Origin: Streptomyces sp. NBC_01255
GTDB lineage: Bacteria; Actinomycetota; Actinomycetes; Streptomycetales; Streptomycetaceae
Assembly: GCF_036226445.1 (NCBI RefSeq)
Contig: NZ_CP108474.1
Span: 124,001 to 188,000, forward strand
Reading direction: 5' to 3'
Length of the DNA stretch: 64,000 nucleotides
In this document: positions 16,108 to 23,570 of the stretch, piece by piece
Numbering within the stretch: position 1 is the first letter of the stretch
Layout: each line of letters starts with the position of its first letter
Program-made: the position numbers and the translations under genes
The notes under the pieces: model-generated
What the model saw: the letters and a program-made list of their open reading frames with translations, nothing else
Told to the model about the DNA's origin: nothing
Database searches by the model: none

Positions 16108-16147
16108 GGTGATGCACCTTTTCCGTTCGTGGTGTCAGTTCGTGATG

Positions 16148-17023
16148 TCAGTGGGAGAAGAAGTCGAGCGCGAGGCGGTTGAACTCGTCGGCCTGCTCGA
16201 CCTGGGCCCAGTGGCCGCAGTGCGGGAAGACGTGCAGGCGGGCGTCGGGGATGGTCTTGAGGGCGACGAGCGCGCCGTCGAGGGGGTTGACGCGGTCCTC
16301 GCGTCCCCAGGTGAGGAGCACCGGCTGGGTGATCCGGTGGGCCTCGCGCCAGAGCATGGCGTCCTCGGCCCAGGCGGGGTCGGCGAACGAGGCCCCCATG
16401 CGGGCGTTGCCGAGCCGGGTGTCGGGATCGTTCGCCGAGGCCCAGCGCTCCTCGACGAGTTCGTCGGTGACGATCGACCGGTCGTACGCCATGACGCCGA
16501 GGAACGCGCGGAGTTGCTCCTTGGTCGGCTCCGGGGCGGCGCTGAACTCGAAGAGCCGCTTGATGCCCTCGGTCGGGTCCGGGGCGAAGAGGTTGACGGA
16601 GACTCCGCCGGGGCCCATGAGGAGGAGCTTGGCGACCTTCTCCGGGTGGTTCAGGGCCATACGGGCGGCCGTGCCGCCGCCGAGCGAGTTGCCGACGAAG
16701 TGCGCCTGCTCTATGCCCAGTTCGTCCATCAGCGCGGCAACGGCGTCCGCGCTGTAGCTGAAGTAGTCCTTGTCGAGCTCCGGCTTGTCCGAGCGGCCGT
16801 AGCAGGGCTGGTCGACGAGGAGCGTACGGAAGTGCTCGGCGAAGACGGGGAGGTTGCGGCCGAAGTTGCTCCAGCCGGAGGCGCCGGGGCCGCCGCCGTG
16901 CAGCATGATCACGACGGGTGCCCGGTCCCGGCCCGCGGGTCCGGCCTCGTGGTAGTGGAGGGTGAGTCCCGCCGCCTTGGCGGTGCGGGACGTCGACGCG
17001 TGGGTGAGCTCTGCCTCTGCCAT
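16148..17023 (-). CDS. hsaD: HsaD, meta-cleavage product C-C hydrolase
   Basis: A 291-aa alpha/beta hydrolase of the MCP hydrolase class. HGGGPGASGWSNFGRN holds the oxyanion region, the nucleophile is Ser113 in FVGNSLGGG, the acid Asp243 is in GREDRVNP, and the base His271 is in HCGHWAQ. It hydrolyses 4,9-DSHA to HIP and 2-hydroxyhexa-2,4-dienoate. The ATG at 17023 was preferred over a GTG nine bases upstream because GAGAGG is spaced for the ATG. It follows hsaA1 by 12 bases. Confidence 0.95.
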   Translation of the reverse strand: MAEAELTHASTSRTAKAAGLTLHYHEAGPAGRDRAPVVIMLHGGGPGASGWSNFGRNLPVFAEHFRTLLVDQPCYGRSDKPELDKDYFSYSADAVAALMDELGIEQAHFVGNSLGGGTAARMALNHPEKVAKLLLMGPGGVSVNLFAPDPTEGIKRLFEFSAAPEPTKEQLRAFLGVMAYDRSIVTDELVEERWASANDPDTRLGNARMGASFADPAWAEDAMLWREAHRITQPVLLTWGREDRVNPLDGALVALKTIPDARLHVFPHCGHWAQVEQADEFNRLALDFFSH

Positions 17024-17035
17024 CGGGGGCACCTC

Positions 17036-18202
17036 TCAGGCCATGGTGTCGTGGATGTCGATGCCGAGCGCGCACTGCCCGTACATGACGAGGGCCCGCT
17101 CGGGGTCGTTGGCGGCGTGGCCGCGGCCGGTGTGGGCGTCGCGCCAGGCGCGCTGGACGGGGCTGGGCCCGGTGCGCATGGCGTTGCCGCCGGCGTTCTC
17201 CATGAGGAGGTCGACCCCCGCGACGCAGCGTTCGGTGGCGAGCACCTGGTCCCGGCGGGTGCGGGTGCGGAGCTCCATCGGGAGCTCCTCGTCGCGCTGC
17301 GCGTACGCGTACATCTCGCTGATGTTGCGGGTGATCTGGAGCCAGCTCGCGTCGATGTCACTGGCGGCGCGGGCGATGCGGACCTGCGCGAAGGGGTCCT
17401 CGGCGACCTTCTGGCCGTAGGAGACGCGGAACCGCTGCCGGGTGGCCTCGGTGTAGGAGTCGTAGGCGCCCTCGGCGATGCCGACGATCGGGGTGGTGAT
17501 GGTGGTGGTGAACACCCCGGCGTACGGCAGCCGGTACAGCGGTTCCTGGTTGAGTGCGTGGCCGGGCACCTTCAGGGCGGTGACCGGTCCGAAGCTCAGG
17601 GCGCGGTGGTCGGGGACGAAGACGTCCTCGACGACGACGTCGTTGCTGCCGCTGCCGCGCAGGCCGACGGTGTCCCACACGTCGTCCACGCGGTAGTCGG
17701 AGCGGGGGATCAGGAAGGTGCGCATGTCCACCGGGTTGCCCGCGGCGTCGGGGACGAGGCAGCCGAGCAGGGCCCACTGGACGTGGTCGCAGCCGGAGGA
17801 GAAGTGCCAGCGGCCGGACAGCCGGAAGCCGCCGTCGACCGCGGTCGCCTTGCCGGTGGGGGCGTACGAGGAGGCGATACGGGTCTTGGGGTCCTCGCCC
17901 CACACCTCCTGCTGGGCGCGCGGGTCGAACAGGGCGACGTGCCACGGGTGGACGCCGACCACGGAGGCGACCCAGCCGGTCGAGCCGCACGCCTTGGCGA
18001 TCTCCTTGACCGCCGTGTAGAAGACCAGCGGGTCCGCCGCCCGGCCGCCGAAGGCCGTGGGCTGGAGCAGCTGGAAGAAGCCGGTGTCCTCGATCTCCTT
18101 GATGGACGCGTCGGGTACGCGGCGCAGGGCCTCGGCCTCGGCCGCGCGCTCGCGCAGGCCGGGGGCGAGATCGCGGATCGCTGCCAGGACGTCGTCGGCC
18201 AT
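17036..18202 (-). CDS. hsaA: HsaA (copy 1), flavin-dependent 3-HSA hydroxylase
   Basis: A 388-aa acyl-CoA-dehydrogenase-fold monooxygenase. Markers are IAKACGSTGWVASVVGVHPWHVALFD, GGFRLSGRWHFSSGCDH, WDTVGLRGSGSNDVVVEDVFVP and the C-terminal RAWRDAHTGRGHAA. It hydroxylates 3-HSA using FMNH2 from HsaB. It heads the long operon down to 10482 and has a TTCCC-N7-GGGA-type operator 78 bp upstream. A second hsaA lies immediately upstream. Confidence 0.95.
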   Translation of the reverse strand: MADDVLAAIRDLAPGLRERAAEAEALRRVPDASIKEIEDTGFFQLLQPTAFGGRAADPLVFYTAVKEIAKACGSTGWVASVVGVHPWHVALFDPRAQQEVWGEDPKTRIASSYAPTGKATAVDGGFRLSGRWHFSSGCDHVQWALLGCLVPDAAGNPVDMRTFLIPRSDYRVDDVWDTVGLRGSGSNDVVVEDVFVPDHRALSFGPVTALKVPGHALNQEPLYRLPYAGVFTTTITTPIVGIAEGAYDSYTEATRQRFRVSYGQKVAEDPFAQVRIARAASDIDASWLQITRNISEMYAYAQRDEELPMELRTRTRRDQVLATERCVAGVDLLMENAGGNAMRTGPSPVQRAWRDAHTGRGHAANDPERALVMYGQCALGIDIHDTMA

Positions 18203-18279
18203 GGGGCATCCCCTTTCGGGTCGTGGTGGGGGAAGTGCCAGGACCGTACGACGCGGTGTCGCGCAGCGAAATGCGGTGC

Positions 18280-18296
18280 TCCCACTGAGCGGGAAG
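18280..18296. promoter_or_regulatory. Putative operator CTCCCA-CTGAG-CGGGAA before hsaA1
   Basis: A variant of the 17-mer at 7103 and 26418: the right half GAGCGGGAA is identical and the left arm is degenerate. It lies 78 bp before the hsaA1 start, almost the same distance as the copy before hsaE (76 bp). Confidence 0.55.
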
Positions 18297-18345
18297 GAGC
18301 GGCGGATGCGGCGCGGTGGAGGGGTGTCGTATACGGCGGTGGCGT

Positions 18346-19515
18346 TCAGAGCATCGGGTCGTGGACCGCGATGCCCAGGGCGTCCTGGCCGAAGAGGAGC
18401 AGGGCCCGCTCCACGTCGTTGGCCGCCTGCCCACGGCCGGTGTGGAGGTCCCGCCAGGCGCGCTGGAGGACGTCGGCGCCGCCGCGCATGGGGCTGCCCG
18501 CGGTGTTCTGCATCAGCAGGTCCACGGCCGCGATCGCGCGTTCGCTGGCGAGCGCCTGGTCGCGGCGGGCGCGTGCGCGCAGGGACGTCGACGGTTCCCG
18601 TCCGTCGCGGGCGACGGCGTACAGCTCGGCGGTGTTACGGGTCAACTGCAGCCGGCTCGCGTCGATGTCGCCGGCCGCGCGGGCGACACGTACCTGCGCG
18701 AAGGGGTCCTCGGCGACCCGCTGTCCGGAGGAGGCGCTCACACGCCCGCGGGCGGCGGCGACGTACTCCTCGTACGCCCCTTCGGCGATGCCGACCATGG
18801 CGGTCGAGATCGCGGTGGTGAAGACGGCGGCGTACGGCAGCCGGTACAGCGGCTCGGGGTTCGCCGAGTGTCCCGGGCAGCGCAATGCGGTCACCGGGCC
18901 GAAGCCGAGGGTCCGGTGGCCGGGGACGAAGGCGTCCTCGACCACGATGTCGTTGCTGCCGCTGCCGCGCAGGCCGACCGGGTCCCAGACGTCGTCGACG
19001 CGGTAGTCGGCGCACGGCACCAGGAACGTCCGCATGTCGACGGGCCGCCCCTCGGCGTCGGTGACGACACCGCCGAGGAGGGCCCACCGGGCGTGGTCGC
19101 AGCCTGCCGAGAGGTGCCACCGGCCGGACAGCCGGAAGCCGCCGTCGACCGTGGTGACGTTCCCGGTGGGGGCGTGGGAGGAGCAGACGCCGGTGGCTCG
19201 GTCCGGGCCCCAGACGTCCTCCTGGGCCTGTGGGTCGAAGAGGGCCAGGTGCCAGGGGTGGACGCCGAGGACGGCCGCGGCCCAGCCCGTCGAGCCGCAC
19301 GCCTTGGCGATCTCCCGCAGCGCGGCGTAGAAGACGTCCGGGGCGGCGGCGAGTCCGCCGTACGCCCTGGGCCGGAGGAGCCGGAAGAAGCCGGCCTGTT
19401 CGAGCTCCTCGACGGTGGAGTCGGGCACGCGGCGCAGCGCCTCGGTGGCGGCCGCGCGCTCGCGCAGGGCGGGCGCGAGGGCGCGGACCGCGGCGAGAAC
19501 GTCCTCTTCGCGCAT
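18346..19515 (-). CDS. HsaA paralogue (copy 2), flavin-dependent monooxygenase
   Basis: A 389-aa protein collinear with hsaA1 over its whole length and roughly two-thirds identical by eye. The same blocks are kept (IAKACGSTGWAAAVLGVHPWHLALFD, GLRGSGSNDIVVEDAFVP, RAWRDLHTGRGQAA). Differences in the substrate-facing parts (SAGCDHARWALLG, ATGVCSSHAPTGN) could change specificity. It is probably monocistronic, with a 143-bp gap to hsaA1 and its own divergent promoter shared with the IclR gene. It may accept a differently substituted 3-HSA analogue or provide dosage; both are inferences. Confidence 0.88.
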   Translation of the reverse strand: MREEDVLAAVRALAPALRERAAATEALRRVPDSTVEELEQAGFFRLLRPRAYGGLAAAPDVFYAALREIAKACGSTGWAAAVLGVHPWHLALFDPQAQEDVWGPDRATGVCSSHAPTGNVTTVDGGFRLSGRWHLSAGCDHARWALLGGVVTDAEGRPVDMRTFLVPCADYRVDDVWDPVGLRGSGSNDIVVEDAFVPGHRTLGFGPVTALRCPGHSANPEPLYRLPYAAVFTTAISTAMVGIAEGAYEEYVAAARGRVSASSGQRVAEDPFAQVRVARAAGDIDASRLQLTRNTAELYAVARDGREPSTSLRARARRDQALASERAIAAVDLLMQNTAGSPMRGGADVLQRAWRDLHTGRGQAANDVERALLLFGQDALGIAVHDPML

Positions 19516-19609
19516 GCACGTCCCTCCCGGATCCTGGGCCCGTCCTCCGAGGTCGCCTGCTGAGCTCGTCGTGCCGGGGCCGAATGACGTGAGGAAAACT
19601 ACGCGTTAC

Positions 19610-19626
19610 TGTTCCGAGACGGAACA
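19610..19626. promoter_or_regulatory. Inverted repeat TGTTCC-GAGAC-GGAACA
   Basis: A perfect 6-bp-arm repeat with a 5-base spacer in the middle of the hsaA2/iclR divergent gap, about 95 bp from each start. It is a candidate autoregulatory site of the IclR protein. Confidence 0.5.
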
Positions 19627-19631
19627 CCCTC

Positions 19632-19648
19632 TTCCCAGCCGCCGGGAC
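19632..19648. promoter_or_regulatory. Degenerate TTCCCA-GCCGC-CGGGAC operator copy
   Basis: Keeps TTCCC-N7-GGGA of the 7103/18280/26418 sites with one change per outer arm. It lies six bases from the TGTTCC repeat in the hsaA2/iclR gap. Confidence 0.4.
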
Positions 19649-19654
19649 ACTCTG

Positions 19655-19682
19655 GCAATCTCCACGCAATACCGGAGATTGC
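19655..19682. promoter_or_regulatory. Inverted repeat GCAATCTCC-N10-GGAGATTGC
   Basis: Perfect 9-bp arms with a 10-base spacer, about 41 bp before the iclR start. An overlapping CGCAAT-N7-ATTGCG repeat shares the right arm. Probably an operator covering the iclR promoter or 5' leader. Confidence 0.45.
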
Positions 19683-19723
19683 GGACGCGGCCAAGGCTTC
19701 CGCCGTCCGTGTGGGAGGTGCCG

Positions 19724-20596
19724 ATGGCGACGCCAACTGTCGAGGCCGGATGTCCGCCGCTGTCCCTGCTGGAGAAGGCGGCGAAGGTGCTGAGCGCCTT
19801 CCAGAGCGCGGGGCCCCGGCTGACTCTGACCGAGGTCGTGCAGCGTTCCGGCATCCGCCGGTCCTCCGCGCACCGCATCCTCGATCAGCTGGTGCAACTG
19901 CGCTGGCTGGAGCGCGAGGGCCGGGACTACCGGCTCGGCATGGGCATGCTGGAGCTCGGGGCGATGGCCTCGCACCACAACAGGCTGCGCCGGGCGGCGC
20001 TGCCCCATCTGCACGCCCTGCACGAGTCCACGGGCCACCTGGTCCATCTCACCGTGCTCGACGGCGCCGAGGTGGTCTATCTGGAGCGGATCGGCGGGTC
20101 GGACGACTCCGGCGTGCCCTCGCGGACGGGCGGGCGCCAGCCGGCGTACTGCACGGCGTCGGGCAAGGCGATCCTGGCCTTCAGCGACCCCTCCGTGACG
20201 GAGCAGGTGATCGCGCACGGACTGCGGCCGCGGACGCCCCGGACCATCACCCGCCCCGAGTCGTTCCGGGGCGAGCTGGCGATGGCGCGGGAGCGAGGGG
20301 TGGCGTTCGACCACGAGGAGGGGTTCCGGGGGGTCTTCTGCGTGGCCGCGCCGCTGCGTGGCGCGGGCCGGGCGATCGCCGCGATCTCGGTGTCCGGCAA
20401 CGGCGTCCACCGCGACCTCGAACGGATCGCGCCCGCCGTGCGCGGCTGCGCCCGATCCGTCTGGCAGGCGATGTTCGGTCCGGGGCGGCACACGGAGAAG
20501 CAGCTGCAGCCGGCCGGGGCGAAGCCCGATCCGGAGTTCCCCCAGCCGTCGATGGACAACATGATGACCTGGCTGCGTTTCAGCGAGTGGATGTGA
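19724..20596 (+). CDS. IclR-family transcriptional regulator
   Basis: A 290-aa regulator with an N-terminal winged HTH (LLEKAAKVLSAFQS..LTLTEVVQRSGIRRSSAHRILDQLVQLRWLEREGRDYRLG, residues about 10-75) and a C-terminal IclR effector domain (ALHESTGHLVHLTVLDGAEVVYLERIGG, YCTASGKAILAF, VAFDHEEGFRGVFCVAAPLRGAGRAIAAISVSG). The 50-residue tail after the domain is unusual and ends FPQPSMDNMMTWLRFSEWM. The ATG follows GGGAGG. It sits inside the steroid cluster, divergent from hsaA2, with three inverted repeats in its promoter. It is the likely local regulator of the ring A/B operons, possibly with a steroid catabolite as ligand. Confidence 0.88.
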   Translation: MATPTVEAGCPPLSLLEKAAKVLSAFQSAGPRLTLTEVVQRSGIRRSSAHRILDQLVQLRWLEREGRDYRLGMGMLELGAMASHHNRLRRAALPHLHALHESTGHLVHLTVLDGAEVVYLERIGGSDDSGVPSRTGGRQPAYCTASGKAILAFSDPSVTEQVIAHGLRPRTPRTITRPESFRGELAMARERGVAFDHEEGFRGVFCVAAPLRGAGRAIAAISVSGNGVHRDLERIAPAVRGCARSVWQAMFGPGRHTEKQLQPAGAKPDPEFPQPSMDNMMTWLRFSEWM

Positions 20597-20599
20597 CGG

Positions 20600-20643
20600 C
20601 TCCGTCCCCGGCGGACACGCGAAGGTGTCCGCCGGGGACGGAG
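20600..20643. terminator. Strong bidirectional terminator (19-bp perfect stem)
   Basis: CTCCGTCCCCGGCGGACAC pairs perfectly with its complement at 20625-20643 around a 6-base loop. It separates the convergent iclR (+) and the end of the hsaE operon (-). Confidence 0.85.
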
Positions 20644-20677
20644 TGGGACCGCCTCCGCCTGGGGGGCGGTCCAGGCG

Positions 20678-21064
20678 TCACCAGGTGCGGTCGCCGCGCA
20701 GGACCGCGTCGGCGCCTCCGTCGGCGAAGACGACCTGCCCGGTGACGTGGGTGTTCTCGGGCGAGACGAGCCACGCGATCAACGGGGCGATCTGTTCCGG
20801 GCGGGCGTGGCCGTGGAGCGGCATCGGCACGCTCCGTTCGACGAGTCCGCGCATCTCCGGGTCGTCCAGCAGGGGCCGGGTCAGCGGTGTGACGACCACG
20901 CCGGGGGCCACGGCGTTGAGCGGGATGCCCGCCCCTGCCCAGTCGTCGGTGATCGCGTCCTTGAGGTCGGCGCCGATGACGGCATGGCCCTGGGCCCGCA
21001 GGAGGGCGGCCGTGGCCTTGCCGATGCCGGAGGCCGATCCGGTGACCAGACAGGTACGAGGCAT
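20678..21064 (-). pseudogene. Internally deleted short-chain dehydrogenase (128 aa remnant)
   Basis: The N-terminus is a normal SDR cofactor half (MPRTCLVTGSASGIGKATAALLRAQGHAVIGADLKD), then the sequence jumps at about residue 38 to the C-terminal third (WAGAGIPLNAVAPGVVVTPLTRPLLDDP ... HVTGQVVFADGGAD). About 120 residues are missing, including the NNAG strand and the catalytic Ser and Tyr-x3-Lys, yet the frame is kept. It cannot be an active SDR. It is the last gene of the hsaE-hsaG-hsaF-kshA-kshB operon. The complete ancestor was probably a hydroxysteroid dehydrogenase of about 250 aa. Retention as a small folded or regulatory protein cannot be excluded. Confidence 0.75.
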
Positions 21065-21093
21065 ACGGGGTTCCTTGTCCGATGTCAGGAATG

Positions 21094-22155
21094 TCAGGAG
21101 TAGGTGATCGCGACCCTGTCGGTGAGCGGCAGGGCCTGACAGGCCAGGACGTATCCCTCGGCGATGTCCTCGTCGTCCAGGACGTCGTTGCGGAGCATCT
21201 TCACGTCGCCGGTCACGACCCGGCAGGTGCAGGCGCTGCAGGCGCCCTCCCGGCACGAGTACGGGGCGTCCATCCCGGCGGCCAGGAGCGCGTCGAGCAG
21301 CGGGGTGGCCCTTGGCCAGGCGAGGGTGCGGGTCTCGCCGTCGAGCTCCACCTCCGCCGTGCCGGCGCTGTCCGCCGTACTGTCGCCGACCGCCTGGGCG
21401 GGGATGTCGAAGACGTGGCCGCCCAGGGAGAAGAACCGCTCCCGGTGGATGCGGTGGCCCGGCGCGCCGACCGCGCGCAGCGCCTGCTCGACGGCGTCCA
21501 TGAGCGGTTCAGGGCCGCAGACGAAGGCTTCTCGGCCGGCGTACGGCGCGAGTGCGGCGGCCAGCCGTTCCGCGCGGGGCAGGCCCTGGAGCGATTCCAG
21601 CCAGTGGAGCACGAGGAACCGGTCCGGGTGGTCGGCGGCCAGCTCCCGCAGCTCGTCGCGGAAGATGACCGAGGACTCGTCGCGGTTGGCGTACAGGAGG
21701 ACGACCCGGCCCTGTCCCGCGGCGAGGGCCGACTTGGCGATCGAGAGCACCGGCGTGATGCCGCTCCCCCCGGCGGCGAGGAGCAGGTCGTCGTCGAGGG
21801 AGTCGGGGGTGAAGGTGCCGGCCGGGGGCAGCACCTCCAGCTCGTCGCCCGCCGCCAGGTGGTCGCACACCCAGTTGGAGCCGTGCCCGCCGGCCACCCG
21901 TTTGACGGTGACCTTCAGGGGTTCGCCGGTGTGGGGCGAGCTGGCGAGGGAGTAGCAGCGGGCGGCGGGCTTCCCGTCCGCCCCCGGCAGCTTGAGCGTG
22001 AGGAACTGCCCGGGGCGGTACGCGAAGCGGTCCACGCTTTCCGGCGGCGCCTGGAGCACCAGGGAGTGCGCGTCGGCCGTCTCGGCGATCACCTGGACGA
22101 CGCGCAGCCGGTGGGTGCGCGCCCCGGGCCCTTGCTCGGCCGTCGGCTCAGGCAT
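21094..22155 (-). CDS. kshB: KshB, ferredoxin reductase of 3-ketosteroid 9-alpha-hydroxylase
   Basis: A 353-aa class IA-type reductase. An FAD-binding barrel (RCYSLASSP) is followed by an NAD domain (LLLAAGGSGITPVLSI, FVCGPEPLMDAVEQAL) and a C-terminal plant-type 2Fe-2S ferredoxin with ligands in CREGACSACTC and the final C of LACQA. It passes electrons from NADH to KshA. It is translated after the 79-aa protein with an 8-base overlap. A poorly conserved insert (VGDSTADSAGTAEV) links the NAD and ferredoxin domains. Confidence 0.93.
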   Translation of the reverse strand: MPEPTAEQGPGARTHRLRVVQVIAETADAHSLVLQAPPESVDRFAYRPGQFLTLKLPGADGKPAARCYSLASSPHTGEPLKVTVKRVAGGHGSNWVCDHLAAGDELEVLPPAGTFTPDSLDDDLLLAAGGSGITPVLSIAKSALAAGQGRVVLLYANRDESSVIFRDELRELAADHPDRFLVLHWLESLQGLPRAERLAAALAPYAGREAFVCGPEPLMDAVEQALRAVGAPGHRIHRERFFSLGGHVFDIPAQAVGDSTADSAGTAEVELDGETRTLAWPRATPLLDALLAAGMDAPYSCREGACSACTCRVVTGDVKMLRNDVLDDEDIAEGYVLACQALPLTDRVAITYS

Positions 22156-22387
22156 CGACGACCTCCAGGATGCCGTCCTCCACCGCGCGGTCGATGCTCG
22201 ACCGCAGGGCCCGGCAGGTCCGTATCCGGGCGCTCGTCACGCCCTCGCTCACGCCCTCGCTCACCCGGTCGCGGAACTCGGCGCAGACGACGGCCGCGTC
22301 GGCGGTCCACTGCACGGAGGTGTGGGCCGGGCTGAACTTCTCGCACAGGACCTGGTTGCCGCAGGTCGCACACTCCACCGGTCGCAT
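22148..22387 (-). CDS. Small cysteine-rich protein between kshA and kshB (79 aa)
   Basis: Starts MRPVECATCGNQVLCEKF, giving a C-x2-C-x5-C pattern (C6, C9, C15) with a further Cys at 35 and one near 58, suggestive of a zinc ribbon or metal site. The middle has a direct SEGVSEGV repeat. Its ATG is one base beyond the kshA stop and its end overlaps kshB, so it is tightly co-translated with both. I do not recognise a named family. It could help assemble or couple the oxygenase and reductase; that is inference from position only. Confidence 0.75.
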   Translation of the reverse strand: MRPVECATCGNQVLCEKFSPAHTSVQWTADAAVVCAEFRDRVSEGVSEGVTSARIRTCRALRSSIDRAVEDGILEVVDA

Positions 22388-22388
22388 G

Positions 22389-23543
22389 TCAGGCTCCGGT
22401 CTCCGGCGCCGCCGCGCGGCGGGCGAGGTTCTCCTCGACCTCCGCGTGCCAGGCCTTGTTGGCGCGCTGGGTGTCGATCTCGAACTCGAAGCGGCGGGTC
22501 ATCTCGTCCTTGACGTCGGCGACGTCGACGTAGAACTGCTCGTACCAGCGCCGCAGTTGGTAGACCGGGCCGTCTTCCTCGGTGAGCAGGGGGTTGTCGA
22601 TCCGGGTCTTGTTCCTCCAGATCTCCACGTCCTGCTCGAATCCGACGGTCGTTCCCTCGGCGGTGAGCCGCGCGGCCTCGTCGGCCTGTTCCTCGGTCAT
22701 CCCGGGGAGCCGCTTGACGATCGCCCCGTACTGGAGCAGGAAGCTGTTCTCGTCGATGGGGTAGTGGCAGTTGATCAGGACGACCTCCATCTCCATGCCG
22801 CCGCCGACGTCGCTGTAGAGGTGGTCGATCATGTAGGAGGGGCCGTAGTAGGAGGCGTCGGAGCGCAGGCGGCCGGCGCTGAGGGTGCCGAGTTCCATGT
22901 CGCCGCGGGGGCTGCTCTCCATGTACTGGGTGGCGACGTGCCCCTCGAAGACGTTCTTGAAGTACTCCGGAAAGGCGTAGTGGACGTAGTAGAAGTGCGC
23001 CATGTCGACGACGTTGTCGACGATCTCGCGGCAGTTGGAGCCCTCGACCCGCAGGGTCTTCCAGTTCCAGTCGCTCCACTGGTCCGCTTCGGGGCCGTGG
23101 ACGCCGGCGATCTCGGGGACGGTGACCTCGGGCGGCGGGGGGTTGCCCTCGGGGTCGTGCCAGACGAAGAGCTGCTTGTTCCGCTCCAGGGTGAGCCAGG
23201 AGCGGGTCCTGGCGCGCGGCGGGACCCGGCGGGCGTACGGGATGCCGGCGCAGCGGCCGTCGCCCGCCCAGCGCCAGTCGTGGAAGGGGCAGGCGACGGC
23301 GTCGCCCTTGACGGTGCCGTGGGCGAGGTTGCCGCCCATGTGGGGGCAGTAGGCGTTGAGGACGTGTAGCTGCCCGTCGTCCGCGCCCTGGAAGACCACT
23401 AGCTTGGTGCCGAAGGCCTCGATCTCGTGCGGGTTTCCGTCCGTGAAGTCGTCGGCGAGGCCGAGGCAGTGCCAGCCGCGGGCGAAGCGCGCCGGCGGCC
23501 TGCCCGCCTCGATGACCCGGACCTCGTCGTTGAGAGCAGTCAT
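22389..23543 (-). CDS. kshA: KshA, Rieske oxygenase of 3-ketosteroid 9-alpha-hydroxylase
   Basis: A 384-aa Rieske mononuclear iron oxygenase. The 2Fe-2S ligands are Cys66 and His68 (YCPHMGGN) and Cys85 and His88 (CPFHDW). The mononuclear iron region is NVVDMAHFYYVHYAFPEYFKN. The N-terminus FARGWHCLGLADDF is the KshA start. It hydroxylates C9 of 1,4-diene-3-ketosteroids, which triggers ring B opening. It lies downstream of hsaEGF and upstream of the small Cys protein and kshB. Confidence 0.95.
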   Translation of the reverse strand: MTALNDEVRVIEAGRPPARFARGWHCLGLADDFTDGNPHEIEAFGTKLVVFQGADDGQLHVLNAYCPHMGGNLAHGTVKGDAVACPFHDWRWAGDGRCAGIPYARRVPPRARTRSWLTLERNKQLFVWHDPEGNPPPPEVTVPEIAGVHGPEADQWSDWNWKTLRVEGSNCREIVDNVVDMAHFYYVHYAFPEYFKNVFEGHVATQYMESSPRGDMELGTLSAGRLRSDASYYGPSYMIDHLYSDVGGGMEMEVVLINCHYPIDENSFLLQYGAIVKRLPGMTEEQADEAARLTAEGTTVGFEQDVEIWRNKTRIDNPLLTEEDGPVYQLRRWYEQFYVDVADVKDEMTRRFEFEIDTQRANKAWHAEVEENLARRAAAPETGA

Positions 23544-23570
23544 CTCGTTGTCCCTTCGTGTGTGGAGGTT

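Noticed and set aside
17024..17032. Earlier GTG start for hsaD at 17032
   Set aside because: The GAGAGG site would be too close to that GTG; it is well spaced for the ATG at 17023.
16067..19006. A 979-codon open frame on the + strand across hsaD, hsaA1 and hsaA2
   Set aside because: It is antisense to three clearly recognisable genes; its translation is low-complexity (Ala, Gly, Val, Asp, Arg) and has no family features. High GC makes such frames common.
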